From assembly GCA_022478985.1 (NCBI GenBank), contig JAKSZP010012128.1:1-64000 (forward strand): a DNA stretch of 64,000 nucleotides, read 5' to 3'. Shown piece by piece: positions 1-10,984 of this stretch. A program made the translations under genes and the position numbers. How positions within the stretch are numbered: position 1 is the first letter of the stretch; every line of letters begins with the position of its first letter. The notes under the pieces are model-generated. The model ran no database searches. It was given only the letters and a program-made list of their open reading frames with translations, and was not told where the DNA came from. This stretch comes from Massospora cicadina. Lineage: Eukaryota; Entomophthoromycota; Entomophthoromycetes; Entomophthorales; Entomophthoraceae.

Positions 1-398
1 GGGGTTGTCATCTTTCCAATTAGTGTACAGGGAGTATTTTATTCAGCATCGGTTGCCACATATGGCTCACATTCACATTTTTGAGTCTTCAACTCCTTGA
101 CCTGTTTAATCAGCTACCTAATATCTGCTCTGAATGCTCTTAAATAAATGTGACTTGCTTCACGCTCCATTTTCAGAAATAAGACTTCCAAAATTAAGTC
201 CCCTTCTTTCTTCTCTAATGATGCTACTTTTCCAAGTAGCTAATTTCCAAAACTTGCAACATTATTGATTCCTTCCTCCATCTTGGTGACTCTCTCCTCC
301 AAGGCTACAAATTCTTGATGATCCACTAAGTTCAGGGCTTTCTGATTAAAGGTTGCCAACTCCATCCATAGTTTTCTTATATTATCTTTATATAACAT
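1..398 (-). pseudogene. N-terminal gag fragment of left-edge Ty3 element (Ty3-L)
   Basis: Reading leftward from an ATG at 398-396, about 50 nt inside the LTR, the minus strand encodes a charged, heptad-like segment (…LEERVTKMEEGINN…SLEKKEGD…), interrupted by a few in-frame stops. A coiled-coil-like N-terminus directly after the primer-binding site is the expected position of gag. The similarly placed gag start of Ty3-B (18522) also has a Leu-rich helical segment. The window edge truncates it, so no capsid core or zinc knuckle is visible. The gag call rests on position and composition, not on a domain match. Confidence 0.5.
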
Positions 399-430
399 CA
401 CGTTCTAATCTCTACTACTCAACTACACCG

Positions 431-446
431 CTGTAGTGAGCACCAA
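431..446 (-). promoter_or_regulatory. Primer-binding site of Ty3-L
   Basis: On the minus strand this reads TTGGTGCTCACTACAG and lies one base inside the LTR that starts at 448. The same TGGTGCTCACTAC core follows the LTRs of Ty3-B, Ty3-C and TRIM-T, which identifies it as the minus-strand primer site. I could not name the priming tRNA. Confidence 0.6.
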
Positions 447-447
447 T

Positions 448-1577
448 TGTTAAATTTTATAGGTTTTCTAATTATTTTTGGTTAATAACCCTATAAATAT
501 ATCAACTGCATGGGTTCAGGTTTTGTGCAATTCTCTGTATTGTATGATAGTAGTTGATTTAATTGTTGATAAAGTATAGCAACAATTATCCGTAGTTGAA
601 TTGAAGTATTAGATTTTGGTCCAACACTTGGCCAGTATTTCCTCTTGAAATACTTATTGTGTCCTGAATAGGGATTCATTTCCTGGTACCGCCTAACTCA
701 ATCTACGCTCAGATCCCTGTTTACGGTTTCTCTGTAACATACAGTTGGCAGCAATCCCTGTTTTGATTCAGCTTCTTCTCTGGATCCCCACTCAGATCCT
801 CACTTTTTACCCTAAAGATCTCCCAATTAGAGCACACAGCAATAATTTCCTTGAGAAAGAATAGAACTAAAAATAGATGCTGATAAAGTACACTAAGATA
901 GTACTCTGATAATAAGTAGGTCAAGTAGTGGTTTTTATTAGTAAATTCTTTAGGGTATTTATAGTGGGGAATTCAGTGCTCAACCCTCATTTGGCATCTC
1001 CTCAATGAAATGGCAGCCGTTGCCATTGAATTACCCATCCTCATCTCAGCAGTGATGGTCTTCTTCATCCTGGCTAGGATTCCGTTTTTGGACATCCTCA
1101 AGACCTAAAATGGAAAGAGTCAGAAAACGTGTCCCCAACGATTTCCTCTCAATACAAGAAAACCAACCATATTTGGCAAGCGACCTGCTTAGGTATTGGG
1201 ACTTGTTACCCATTAAGGCAGGTCATGAAACAACTGATCAATTTGCTAGTTGCAGACGGCATCACTCGCCTCACAACTTACTCCTTAAATTACCAATCAG
1301 TAGGTGATGAAACCTGACAAATCCTAATTGGTACACCTGATAATTAATCAACTATCAGATGCCCCTATTTTGTTAGCAACTCTGCCCAACGAGATCTTAA
1401 GCATTCATCCAGATTGATCCCCGATGAATCTGACCAGGCAAATAACCTAAAATCCCCCAAACATAGTTATTTTAAAAGCAGGGTCAACCACAATACAATT
1501 CACTTCACATTTGGGAATTATCCCCTAAGGATCCCTGGTAATTTAATCAGCTGGGAATATGGGCAAAAATCCCAACA
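448..1577 (-). repeat. 5' LTR of Ty3-L
   Basis: About 1.13 kb bounded by TGTTAAATTTT… and …AATCCCAACA, i.e. TG…CA ends, next to the PBS. The right end resembles that of the Ty3-D LTR (…AAATCCCAACA at 38808). The partner LTR lies outside the window, so the right boundary is inferred from the terminal CA and the Ty3-D resemblance. Confidence 0.5.
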
Positions 1578-3560
1578 ATAATATTAGTGACAGAAAAGTA
1601 GATGAGAAGCACTTTACTGAATCACTCACCTTCCCACTTATTCCATGGAATGTTGTTTTATGATCTGAATGAAAGTTTAGAATCAGAACTATTTTAGATA
1701 TGTAAAAATTAAAACCAATACCAAGATATATGCAGATATTAAAAAATCGTCATATATGTTAGGTTTATACTTGTGTAGCGTTTAGATAATTATTAAATTA
1801 AGACAAGGGTAAATTGCTTCTGGTTTGGCAGTAAAGCTTAATAATTTGTATTTTTTGGTAACTTTAGGACTCAGTTAGATCCGCCTATTTGAGAAAAATT
1901 ATGAGTTTATTATCAAACATGAAATTAATCTGATTTTTATCCAAATAGAAAACTTATTAAACTAAATAAAGTACAATGGGTAAGTTATATTTAAATAGAT
2001 TCGTAAATTTATAAGCATGGCACTATGTAAATTAGTAAACTTTATATAAGAGTTCTATACAGCCCAAAACAGATCTTGAACTTAATTTATAGCCTTACAT
2101 ATAAGATTTTTTAAAACGCCCAAATAATTAAACAATTTGGCTTGAGGTGAGTTAACCTTGGGACAGGTATGCTTCATCAAAAGCTTAGATTCTAAATTCC
2201 AAGAGGCAAGCAAAACTTAAAAAAAGCCTAGCTGGCAGCTATCTATAAAGATGCTTTAGAAGGAATGAAGCCAGGGTACCTACATATATAATTTCCTAGA
2301 TTTTAAGTTTAAGAAGCTATAGTTAAGACTTCCAAGTTTGGTTCATGAAATATGAATCTCTTTAAAAGTTACCATTAGCTGAGAAGTGAGGATAACTTTG
2401 GAAGCTTAAGATATAAGTTGATTTGTAATCCAATAGCTAAACCCTTTAGAGTCAAATGGTATACATATTGACCTCTTGAACTTATACTTTTATGGATTCA
2501 TTAGCGGTGGTCTCGGCTATCTAAGCCTAAGAATATAGAGGTCAGAGGGTAGAAATCTCAACCATATAAATTGTTATCCTACTGGAGATCAGGTTATATA
2601 TATTAAATCATCTCCCTATAAACTTTCCAAACATGCTTAAACTTTGTAAACAGGTTTACCTAACCTAGTTTCATTAAAACAAGATAACAAGATGTGCAGA
2701 CTACAATTGTTAAGTGCTGAGGGGTAAATTTGTATTTTTAAAAAGAGTTTTTTTTATACGGCGACCTATTATGTTATACCTTAATTATACTATAGAGAAA
2801 GATATAATCTACCATTATCTGTTAGAAGATATTGGGTAACTATTATATATCAATAGCTCATTTCTTGGTTTATAACATTTTATTAAAATTTCTCCATGTT
2901 TTATTCATGTTTTATCTCTCAGTTTTTCTACTAACAGGATCACCTCAAGCTTTTCAATAACACAAGACTATCTGTCAAACAGAAACTACTCTATCAAATT
3001 AAAGTAATTTGGGATTTTATCTATCAAACTTTTAAAAAGCTATTCTTATTGAAGATAAGCTTTATTTATCAGCTACTTTATAGAAGATTTTCAAAAAGCT
3101 TCACAAAAATAAGCAGCTGATTGAAATGTAATGGGGTTTTCATGAGTTAAATGGGTCAAAGTCAAATTTTCCATATATGGCTTTTATAAAGAGGGAGTGC
3201 TTCAACTGCCAGAGCTGGAACCCTTCCTAGCTGAATACCTAGATAAGTATTATAGATGAATATAAAAACAAAAGTTATAACACATTCAATAAATGAGCTA
3301 TTATAGTGATTTATTGAATGAAGTGTTTCTCATTTCAGCAGTAAGGCTGAAAGATTCCTAAGTACCAAACATGGTGTTAAAAGCAGGGCTTCTTAGGTTG
3401 TAGCTTGCTTTTGTTACCTGATTTAACTGCACAGATTCTTGACCACTTGTGTTAATTGAAAGAAATAAACTGGGGCAATAATATTTATGAAGACTATTAT
3501 TAAAGTTGCTTGCCCTAAAAGCTACGTTGAGTAAATGGAAAAACGCTAAACAGGTGCTTC
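1578..3560. other. A/T-rich stretch with no recognised gene or repeat
   Basis: About 2 kb of low-complexity A/T-rich DNA. No long open frame and no LTR, RT or integrase signature was recognised on either strand. It may be decayed repeat sequence. Confidence 0.5.
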
Positions 3561-3754
3561 TTGTCATGGTTAGAAAATGACATCATAATTGGTACCAATG
3601 TAAAAGACAAAGCAGCATGTTGGGAGGCCAAAAAGGTGAAGTTGGAAGGCCTCCCAGATCTCAAGCATACCATAGATCAACGCTGGGTCAAGGCAAAGTA
3701 TGCCCAGGTTGGTCCCAAGGATGCAAGAGAAGTTCAGCCCTGTATATTAGCAGG
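3561..3754 (+). pseudogene. C-terminal pol fragment of chromovirus family (same family as Chromo-G)
   Basis: The plus-strand frame (ENDIIIGTNVKDKAACWEAK… to …DQRWVKAKYAQ) aligns with the extreme C-terminus of the Chromo-G polyprotein at 59130-58950 (CEHDIIVGVNPKGKAWRQEA… DQHWVREKYAQ). Only the last 65 or so residues remain. Nothing upstream resembles the rest of pol, so the copy is 5'-truncated. It runs directly into an LTR of the same family and lies opposite in strand to Chromo-G. Confidence 0.75.
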
Positions 3755-4420
3755 TGCGTTAAAATTAACTAGCTTCATGGTGAAAAAAACAGTTCACTTC
3801 ATTTTTTAGGTGAACAGGGACTCAAAACCCATTCAGTTTTTGAAATTTCCAGCTCATATTTGGCCACTACTACAATCAATTACCCAAGTTCAGTCGATTA
3901 CCCAGTATAGTGTATTGCCTGATGAAAGCGTGCACCTATTGGTGCACCTCAGCTTAGACCTGCTTCCCTTGATTGATTGTTTTTCCAAAATCCCTTAAAT
4001 ATCTGTCAAGACCAATCTCTCCCGTTGGTCAATTTCCCTTACAATAAAACCCCTTGTTTAGTACACCGTTTTGTATTCAAGTTATCTTGGATAATCCTGT
4101 GCATGGACCTCTTTGAGGAGGTCTTGCGCAACATTAACCACTTAATTTTAAGTATGCTAACTCTATCCTCCTGTGCACCGTTGGGCTGCCCAGGTTCCCT
4201 CCAACCTAGGACGCCTATTCCTTACCACTCAGTACACCGCGTTGCTCCTATTTGGTTATTTTCTTTAATGATAACCTTCCTTGATTTAAGTTATTATCGC
4301 TCAAGTACCCTCTGCTGGGCTCTAGTAACCTTTGTACTAGTGACTAGTTCCCTGGCGTTGGCCCTGTGAACCGTGCACCTCCACACTGAGAACAGGAGAG
4401 TTATAGACACTCTCCTATAC
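3755..4420 (+). repeat. 3' LTR of truncated chromovirus-family copy
   Basis: About 666 bp. It starts TGCGTTAAAATTAACTAGC, matching the start of the Chromo-G LTR read on the minus strand (TGTTAAAATGAACG). Near the 3' end it shares the blocks CTCTGCTGGGCTCTA, CTAGTTCCCTGGCGTT and GAGAGTTATAGACACTCTCC with the reverse complement of 58277-58400. Length agrees with the Chromo-G LTR (about 655 bp). Confidence 0.75.
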
Positions 4421-4868
4421 TTCTTCCTCTTGAAGATATCTTTGAACTGGTAGGGAACTCTTCACTATTCTCTTCACACAGAGCCAAGTGGAGATCTGAT
4501 AACAACAAAAACCTAAGGATATCCAATCCTTGCACTCTTATCCCAAGAGTAAGCTATGCAACCAATCTATAAACAACTAAGTTATTATCAAATTGAGATC
4601 TGACTTTATTGGGAAATTATTTAGATGTTTTATATTACACTTGGTGCAAAGCTTCTCTTCTGCCCACTTAAGATTAGTAAATTTTCCCCATATGGTTTGA
4701 CCCTTGAGTTTTAGCTTCTGAATACCGGTGGATATTTTTGCCTTAATAAATTTTAGGTAACGTAATCCTTGATGTTCATAGCCAGTATATTAGTGTCAGG
4801 AGCTGGACACCAATTGATTAGGGTCAGGTTTCCTAATGATGCTTCTACCATTGAAACAATCATCAAAT
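4421..4868. other. Unassigned A/T-rich flank
   Basis: Nothing recognised. It lies between the truncated chromovirus LTR and the foldback repeat. Confidence 0.5.
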
Positions 4869-5220
4869 TTTTTTTGGGAAAGAATGGACTTTCTTAAAAA
4901 AGCTCAAAAATTATGAAATAATCAAGAAATTATACCTCCTCAATAAAACCCTTTTTGAAATTGGCGCCATATTTTAAATCAGAATTATAGAATTTTGCTC
5001 ACAATTACAAATTATATCTTATGTCTGAATTGGGTCCAAGTGTAAGCTATAAGCAACTTAGAATATATAGTACTGAGTATATAAATTTTAAATACCTATT
5101 ATAAGTCAGTTAAAATATGGCGCCAACTTCAAAAAAGGGTTTTATTGAGGAGGTATAAGTTCTAAATTATTTATACTTTTTAAAGCTTTTTAAAGGAAGT
5201 TCATTTTTCCCCATTTTTTT
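4869..5220. mobile_element. Foldback / MITE-like element with long terminal inverted repeats
   Basis: Two inverted arms enclose about 130 bp. The inner arms, 4931-4977 and 5110-5157, are nearly perfect complements over about 47 nt (TACCTCCTCAATAAAACCC…GGCGCCATATTTTAA and its reverse complement). The complementarity continues outward, more diverged, to about 4869 and 5220. There is no coding capacity. The inner unit starts and ends next to TA, which would fit a Tc1/mariner (Stowaway-like) TA duplication, but the outer extension makes a longer foldback element equally possible. Confidence 0.75.
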
Positions 5221-5445
5221 CAAGAAGGTTCTTTTTTCCCAAAAAACTTTACCCCCAGTTCTTTCCCCCCAAAAAAATTAGTGCATTTTTAAAAGTGGCT
5301 TTTTTCCAACTTTTATGAAATATTACTATCTCTATATATCATTTTTGACCCCTTATTATTTCTCTATAAAATTAAAATCCATTGTATATATCTTATATAT
5401 AGTATCTTAAAAACAAATATACTTCTAATTTATTTTCTTAAACTT

Positions 5446-5713
5446 AGTTGATTTTATTGGTCAAACTATACAAAATTTACTGATTGCCATCTACAATGCT
5501 TCATTTTATTAAATTTTAGATAATTTTATTGGTCAACATATGCTGAATATACTGATTGCCATCTACAGTAATTCATTTTATTAGATTTGGTTGCTTTTAT
5601 TAGTCAATATATGGTAAATTTATTGATTCTTATTTAAAATAATTCGTTTTATCAAATTTAGATGAGTTTATTGGTCAACTTATGCAAAAACAATAGCCAT
5701 CTATAATGATTTA
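5446..5713. repeat. 71-bp minisatellite, about 3.8 copies
   Basis: The block TTATTGGTCAA… followed by TTTACTGATTGCCATCTAC and TTCATTTTATTAAATTT recurs with anchors at 5454, 5525, 5597 and 5668, i.e. spacings of 71, 72 and 71 bp. The copies are degenerate and the last is partial. No open frame runs through it. Confidence 0.8.
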
Positions 5714-7211
5714 AGCTCACCTGCTATGATCTCATACTGCCTGGATTTTGAACATACCCCCCAACCATAGGACATATATCAAAAGTGCTTCAAAGCTATT
5801 GCTTCACTGATGCTGGAATTAAGTTTATCTGGAGCTGTATTAGGCTCACAAGTATTCATCGCTTCTGAGCCCTTTTTGATATACTTGGTATATTAATGGG
5901 CAGATACTTGACCAATACTTACAAAAGTAAAAAGGGATCTAAGTTGGAGCATCCTCTATTTTTTATAAAGAAGATCATCCAAATTGGTCCAGTATTTTCA
6001 GAGTTATGCGTGAACAAACATAGAAAAAACATACATACAGGTCAAATTGAGAACCTTTTCCTTTTTCAAATTTGGTTAAAAATACCTAGTTAATTTGACA
6101 AACTCCCCAACTGTTCAATAAAAACAATTCCTCATAGTAATTTGACTATTGGGTGTTACTCCCTCATTGAATCCCTGTTCAATATTGTCAGGAGATGATC
6201 TACAACAAAAATAATAAATAAAATAATCATCAGATCCCTTCCATTGAATATAAAAAACCAATACTTTAGTCAGTAATCTTTGCCAAAATATCAGATTGGA
6301 AATACTAATCTTCAAAATGATTAATTTGTCAATGATAAGAATAGTGTGGTCAACCAAAATTCTAACTCATGGCTATTCTTTGGTATAAATGGAAATCTAA
6401 TGAAAAGCCTTAACCTAGGTAGCGTTGAAATATATAGATTCCTAAACCAATAATATTATACAAGCTGCAACCCCAATCTACGCCTGGCTGGTGCGCAATT
6501 CTCCCAATTTTTATCTCATCTTGGTGTCATTTAGTTGATTTGATAAGTTTAGTAGTTCCACTAATGCATTTTATGGTTTCTGATTATATTTTTTCAATGA
6601 TTTAAACTAAGTGTTTTTGATACCAATGAAAGACACACTAAGGAATGTAGCATGTTATATTTGAACCTATCAAATTGACCAAAACATCACCAACTGTCAA
6701 ACTAAAACCAATGAAACCATCAAATTGGCCAGATAACACCAATGTAAACAAAATTACTGAAAACAATAGATCACCCAAATAACCACCATCCAATCTAAAC
6801 CATTAATCTACTAAATCAAACAATAATCACCAACTGCTTGGAAAAACTTATAAACATACTAAACAACTAATTCATTAATTTAACTACTATAAATTAGGTA
6901 AATGCAGTAGCATAACTTTTTTACCTTAAAGTGTCAATTCAGTGGTAAAGATGAAGCATTAAGTAGTGGTACAACAGTTCAGGTAAGCAAGGATAAGGGG
7001 TTTAAGTTTTATAATGCTATTTTCATATATTTTATTAAAAATAAGGAGCTACTTTAAAAGTGACAGCTTATCTATTATGTTAAACACCAGGTATACTCCT
7101 AGATGTCATATTTTAGTACTTTAGATAACTAATTGTCTGTATAAGATAGAAATAAAAGATCTGTAGGGAAAATATAATAACCCAGAAATCTATTTTACAT
7201 TTTTTGAGGAC
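5714..7211. other. A/T-rich stretch with no recognised gene
   Basis: Only short frames (at most about 80 codons) without family resemblance were seen, including 5896-6093 on plus and 6115-6357 on minus. I see no convincing gene, RNA or transposon end here. Confidence 0.5.
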
Positions 7212-7227
7212 AAATTTAGCCTTTTTA

Positions 7228-7278
7228 CATCGATGAATCCCCCCCCCCTTGGGTTGGGACCATCTAGTACTAAAAAAA
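7228..7278 (+). mobile_element. 51-bp poly(A)-tailed micro-retroposon with 16-bp TSD
   Basis: The flanks 7212-7227 and 7279-7294 are identical (AAATTTAGCCTTTTTA). Between them lies a short sequence that begins CATCGATGAATC, has a run of about ten C, and ends in CTAGTACTAAAAAAA. A long perfect TSD plus a 3' A-tract is the signature of LINE-mediated insertion of a short RNA. The source RNA is not recognised. Confidence 0.7.
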
Positions 7279-7294
7279 AAATTTAGCCTTTTTA

Positions 7295-7611
7295 ATGATT
7301 ATTCAAAAAGGCATAGATGATATGTTCTAAAAACTACTTTATGATATAGGGGTCCAACTGTTCCTACTGACCATGCCAAGCCTTCTGGACTGTCCAGACC
7401 CCAAAGATCAACTAGTAAACTTTAGCCTTCTGAGAATTCTGATCATTGTAATAAATGATAATGAATATAATTTAGTATCAATTTCTGAGATTATAGATAT
7501 TTTAATCTATAGTAAGAGAATGTGACATTGGGTTGAAAAGAAATTATATATTTATATCTTTTCTTGGGGAGCTGATGATTAAGTTGGTATTTTGCCTAGC
7601 TATCCTTTTTA
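7295..7611. other. Unassigned flank left of Ty3-A
   Basis: No feature recognised. The five bases before the Ty3-A 3' LTR are TTTTA (7607-7611). The matching TSD copy would lie outside the window. Confidence 0.4.
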
Positions 7612-8381
7612 TGTATTTTTAGGCCAATAGTAGGGCTTGTGTTTCTGAGAAGCTCAATGGTGCTATTTCCAAAAAGCCTAACAGTCAATACTTGCTTTGA
7701 GTTTAAGACTTTCATATGTTTTTAGTTTATTTTAAGGGTGGCCAAGTTTTGATTAGTTCCTGGCAGTTTGAGTATCCTTCCTATGGTAAGAGATGAAGGA
7801 ACTTATTTAAGCAAAGTCACCAATAAAGATCTAGAATAAAGGGCGTCACTTTATTAGAAAATAGCTTGGGATTTCAAATATTACTTCTAACATAAATTCT
7901 CAAGAAAATGAATAAAACGATTATTAGAATTGGGCTATCCAAATGTAGGCTCTTCGTTAGATACTACTTCCAGGTTTGTAAATGCCTTTTTATTCTAAAT
8001 TTTATAGGCTAGAAATACGCAATGATTAACCTAGTTAAGATGTGACTTTGTGTTATTTAAGTCACTTTTTGGCCTAGTTTCAGATTTGTACCCCTTTGAG
8101 GACGCTGTATAAAATTTAGCCTCATAAGTTATCCAATGGAGTTGTTGCCTCATGTACCAATGTTTTATTATGTCAGCTAATAGAATCTCCTGGGGAATTG
8201 AGGCTTTGAGTTGAACCTGAAAAGATCTATTAGTATTGAATAATGTTTCATTACTATTTAATTTATCCATAAATAAATCAATGGGTTTTAAAAACCCTTG
8301 AGTAGAAATATCTGACAATCCTCTCAAAGGGTCATCTGTTGAGTATTCTTCTTACTATGTATGATAACCTGGTATCTGAAA
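7612..8381 (-). repeat. 3' LTR of Ty3-A
   Basis: The right end is fixed by alignment: the pol C-terminus …KGVISD ends at TTTCAGA (minus strand), matching TGTCAGA at the LTR starts of Ty3-B and Ty3-C. The left end is taken at TGTATTTTTAGG (7612), like TGTTGGATTTTAGG in Ty3-B. At 770 bp it has the same size as the Ty3-B and Ty3-C LTRs (698-759 bp). The segment TCAATGGTGCTATTTCC…AAGCCTAACAG near 7660 recurs at 54220 in the 5' LTR. The frame 8031-8327 falls inside this LTR and is not a gene. Confidence 0.7.
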
Positions 8382-8483
8382 TCACCCCCTTTAAGAATAT
8401 TGATAGAGGAAACTGATATAAGAACTAACTATGTATGTAGTTGGTAATAACTCCTATTTTTAGGGATTTGATTAAGTATTCAT
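8382..8483 (-). pseudogene. Ty3-A pol, extreme C-terminus
   Basis: The minus-strand reading DEYLIKSLKIGVITN… …FLKGVISD aligns residue by residue with the Ty3-C tail (NEYLIKSLATGITNN… FLREVMSD) and the Ty3-B tail (GEYSIKILATEVMVN… LEGVMSD). One stop replaces the residue after HS. The tail reaches the LTR through the polypurine tract AAAGGGGGTGA. The reading frame is cut at 8484 by hLINE-a and resumes at 10391. Confidence 0.85.
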
Positions 8484-10390
8484 TCAATTTATTCAAGCTA
8501 CGCCGACCAGGGGACGGACAGTACTGAACACAACACTCAAAATGACAAAACAAAACTACTAATCAGGTGGGAAGCAGAAACTGCTAACCCACCATGGCAG
8601 AGGGTGAGGTGGGGTCGGGGGTTGGTTTTCAGAAAGACCCACCTCGATCAAGTGATGTTGGTTACAGTACCAGATCAGAGCAGAGAGCCAGGGCGTTGGG
8701 GCATCTGCATAGTGGGGGTTAAGTCAGCGTAGTAGGAGTTTTCCTCTTCCGCATCAAGATAATGACGGGAAAGTGTTTCAACAAAAGCTGCAAGGAGAAC
8801 TTCAGCTTCTTTGCGGGCTTCAGGAAGTTGGGTGAAAAGGGAGATACTGTGGCAGGTGATTTTGGCTGAGGGGTTGAATGAAATAATCGTTGCAACATTC
8901 ATAACAGCAACTTTAGCATCATCAAATAGTTTTGAGATGTCACTGCAGGGAGATTCAGGGAAGTCGGGGGGGGGGGGGGAAGAATAGGGTGGGCAGGCCA
9001 TGCTGGAGCTGAGCCACTGACTGGGCCACCGCGGTGCATAGTTTCAGGCAATGAGGAGAGGCCACCGCAGCTAAGGTGAGCTGGTGATCACTTGGAAGGG
9101 GGCTGTATTGGGCAGAGGAGCGAAATGGTGAGGGGTAGGGGTTTCATCAAAGTCAGGAAGGAAAAATTCTGCCTGACCATAATCGCCTTGGCAGAGAGGT
9201 TGACCTGTATGCTTACTAATGAGGACATTACCTGATTTGTCAGTTTCAGCCAATAGATCCCATGAATTTTGGTTCACTGGAATAGTGGCGTTCGAATTTG
9301 GGTGGGTGGGATTGGGCGAATGGGCAGCTTCTTGGGTGCCAATGGTGGTCCAAGCATTGCTCTGATTGGCTGGGGTAGATTTAGGTGGGAGAGTGAGGCT
9401 GGAGGTTTTGGGGGGCTGATTTTCCATGTGGGCCCACTGAACGAGATTGGAGGGTGGGAGGGGGCAGCAAAGCGCCCCATACTGAACCTCCAGAAGGAAG
9501 CTCAGAAGCCGCAGCAGCGGATTTGGCCTGAGGGCATGCTCTTTTTGCATGGTCAAGACCAAAGCAGAGGGAACAAATCTGCCTACCATTATTGACCCGA
9601 GCCCAAAAGAAATGATCAGGCGCTGCAGCCACACTAGCGCGGGGTGGAATTTGTTGGGCTATGGTAGGGTGATGTGGTATGATGGTGGCTGTTGCCTGAA
9701 TACCAGCAAGGTGCTACGCACCAGATGGAATGGCAAAGATGAGGTTGGGCTGAGTGCCTTAAGCCATGAGCCCCGCGACCAACTGGTCATACAAAACCTA
9801 GGGTGGAAGGTGGGATGGGAGATCTGCAAAGGATACCACCAGCGTGGTGTCTGAAGGGAGGCGAGTACAGGTTGTGGGAATGGGGTTTTTTTTATAAATT
9901 AGAGGAGTTTGTGCTGCCGCTTCAGCATCCTCCTCAGATTGAAACCCAACGTCAAAGTAGCCCTTAAAAGGGCGGAAGTCTATGAAGCCAGCTGGCGCAA
10001 AGGCCGCAGTGGCTAGCTCAATAATTGCCTTATTGGCATATGGGAACAAACGCCCATAGTCCACTCTGAGGCAATAGCGAATGGCAGAGCGAGGGAGGGC
10101 GAGAGGATGGGGGCGAGAAGGGTGGACGCGCGCCAGGTGGACGCTAAGTCCCATGGGGGGACAAAACGGTTGGAAGCAGTGGGTGGGCTCTTTGAGCCCA
10201 TCCAAACGCGCTTGCCCGCGGGGCAGAAAACGCTAGGTGGGGGTGCACTGCTGCCCCACACTGGGGTGGCAGGCGGCGGAGCCAAGGACATCAAAGAATA
10301 GGTTTGGGCAGATGGCTGTGGATAAATTAAACTTTAAATTTAAAATCACTCAAAAGTGACTTTGAGCGGTAAAAGAAAGTCCTGAAAAAG
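8484..10390 (-). mobile_element. hLINE-a, ORF1-only LINE derivative
   Basis: A 1.9-kb minus-strand element flanked by TTGATTAAGTATTCAT (8468-8483) and TTGATTGAGTATTCAT (10391-10406), a 16-bp TSD with one mismatch. It contains one LINE ORF1 and then goes directly to the LINE 3' terminus (CCGACCAGGGGACGGACA on plus at 8503). No endonuclease or RT is present. hLINE-b has the same layout and almost the same length (1914 bp), so this looks like a family structure rather than a one-off deletion. It is G/C-richer than its surroundings. It interrupts Ty3-A pol between the DEY and LIKS residues. Confidence 0.85.
8675..10291 (-). pseudogene. LINE ORF1p (gag-like) of hLINE-a
   Basis: The start is ATG at 10291 (MSLAPPPATPVWGS), chosen because hLINE-b starts identically (MSLDSPPAAPVWGS). 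In order: a Pro-rich N-terminus; an RRM/DUF4283-like RNA-binding segment around 10080-9800 (RVDYGRLFPY… AGFIDFRPFKG… DVGFQSEEDAEAAA… CTRLPSDTTLVVSF); a CCHC knuckle C-X2-C-X4-H-X4-C (CSLCFGLDHAKRAC) near 9590-9550; a linker with NSWDLLAETDKSGN; and a C-terminal block (KITCHSISLFTQLPEARKEA). Known ORF1 proteins coat LINE RNA; that role is inferred here. Frameshifts near 10200 and 9800-9630, among others, break it. Confidence 0.8.
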
Positions 10391-10464
10391 TTGATTGAGT
10401 ATTCATCTCCATGCTTAATGGATATGGTGTAAAGCTTTTCCCAGAAGGAATCTAATCTAATCCA
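10391..10464 (-). pseudogene. Ty3-A integrase GPF/Y module fragment
   Basis: The minus strand reads WIRLDSFWEKLYTISIKHGDEY, matching Ty3-C KLGSIWEGPFTITYKRGNEY, the GPF/Y module after the integrase core (GPF replaced by KLY). It is bounded on the left by the hLINE-a TSD and on the right by TRIM-T, with ATCCA at 10460-10464 as the TRIM TSD copy. The frame continues upstream at 39451. Confidence 0.85.
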
Positions 10465-10984
10465 TGTCAGAAAATTAACCAGATGGATTCCTCTCATTAT
10501 TTTCAAAAAAGGGATGAGATTAATAGAGGCTGTCAATCCTATTAATTACCGCGTTTTTGAAGATATTTTATTAAGATGCCTAAATTATGCTCTCCATTAG
10601 TTTGTTTGTTTATAAAAAAGGAATCCACCAGATATAGAATATTGGGGAAAGTCTCCATTAGCAATTGTTGTTATTTTAATCACCAGCAATTTACTTGAGG
10701 ATGTTTGTTAATTTGTAATAATAAACTATTAGTTGATTCAATACTGATGACTAGAGAAGATGAGTTGACACATTCATATTGTAAATTTGAATTTACAACA
10801 TGTTGCTTTTTTGACGTTGAGATGTTCAAGATTATTAGTGACAGATGCCAATATTAAACCAATCAATTAATACTTGGGATTTACCAGTACTTGTGCCAAG
10901 GATAATCATATTGCTGGTAAAAACGATGAGGTTTCTGATAGATAAGCATGCAATGGCCTTTCCGCTGCCTGGAGCAACCAAATT

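Noticed and set aside
3358..3567. Small minus-strand frame next to the chromovirus fragment
   Set aside because: No family resemblance, and it overlaps the start of the plus-strand pol fragment.
7228..7240. CATCGATGAA as a 5.8S rRNA fragment
   Set aside because: The ten-base match ends at once; the following C-run and downstream bases do not resemble 5.8S rRNA.
8031..8327. 98-codon open frame on the minus strand as a possible host gene
   Set aside because: It lies wholly inside the Ty3-A 3' LTR as fixed by the pol C-terminus at 8382 and the repeat at 54170-54410.
10327..10536. 69-codon minus-strand frame as an independent gene
   Set aside because: Its middle is the Ty3-A GPF module; the rest is hLINE-a 5' end and TRIM LTR read through by chance.
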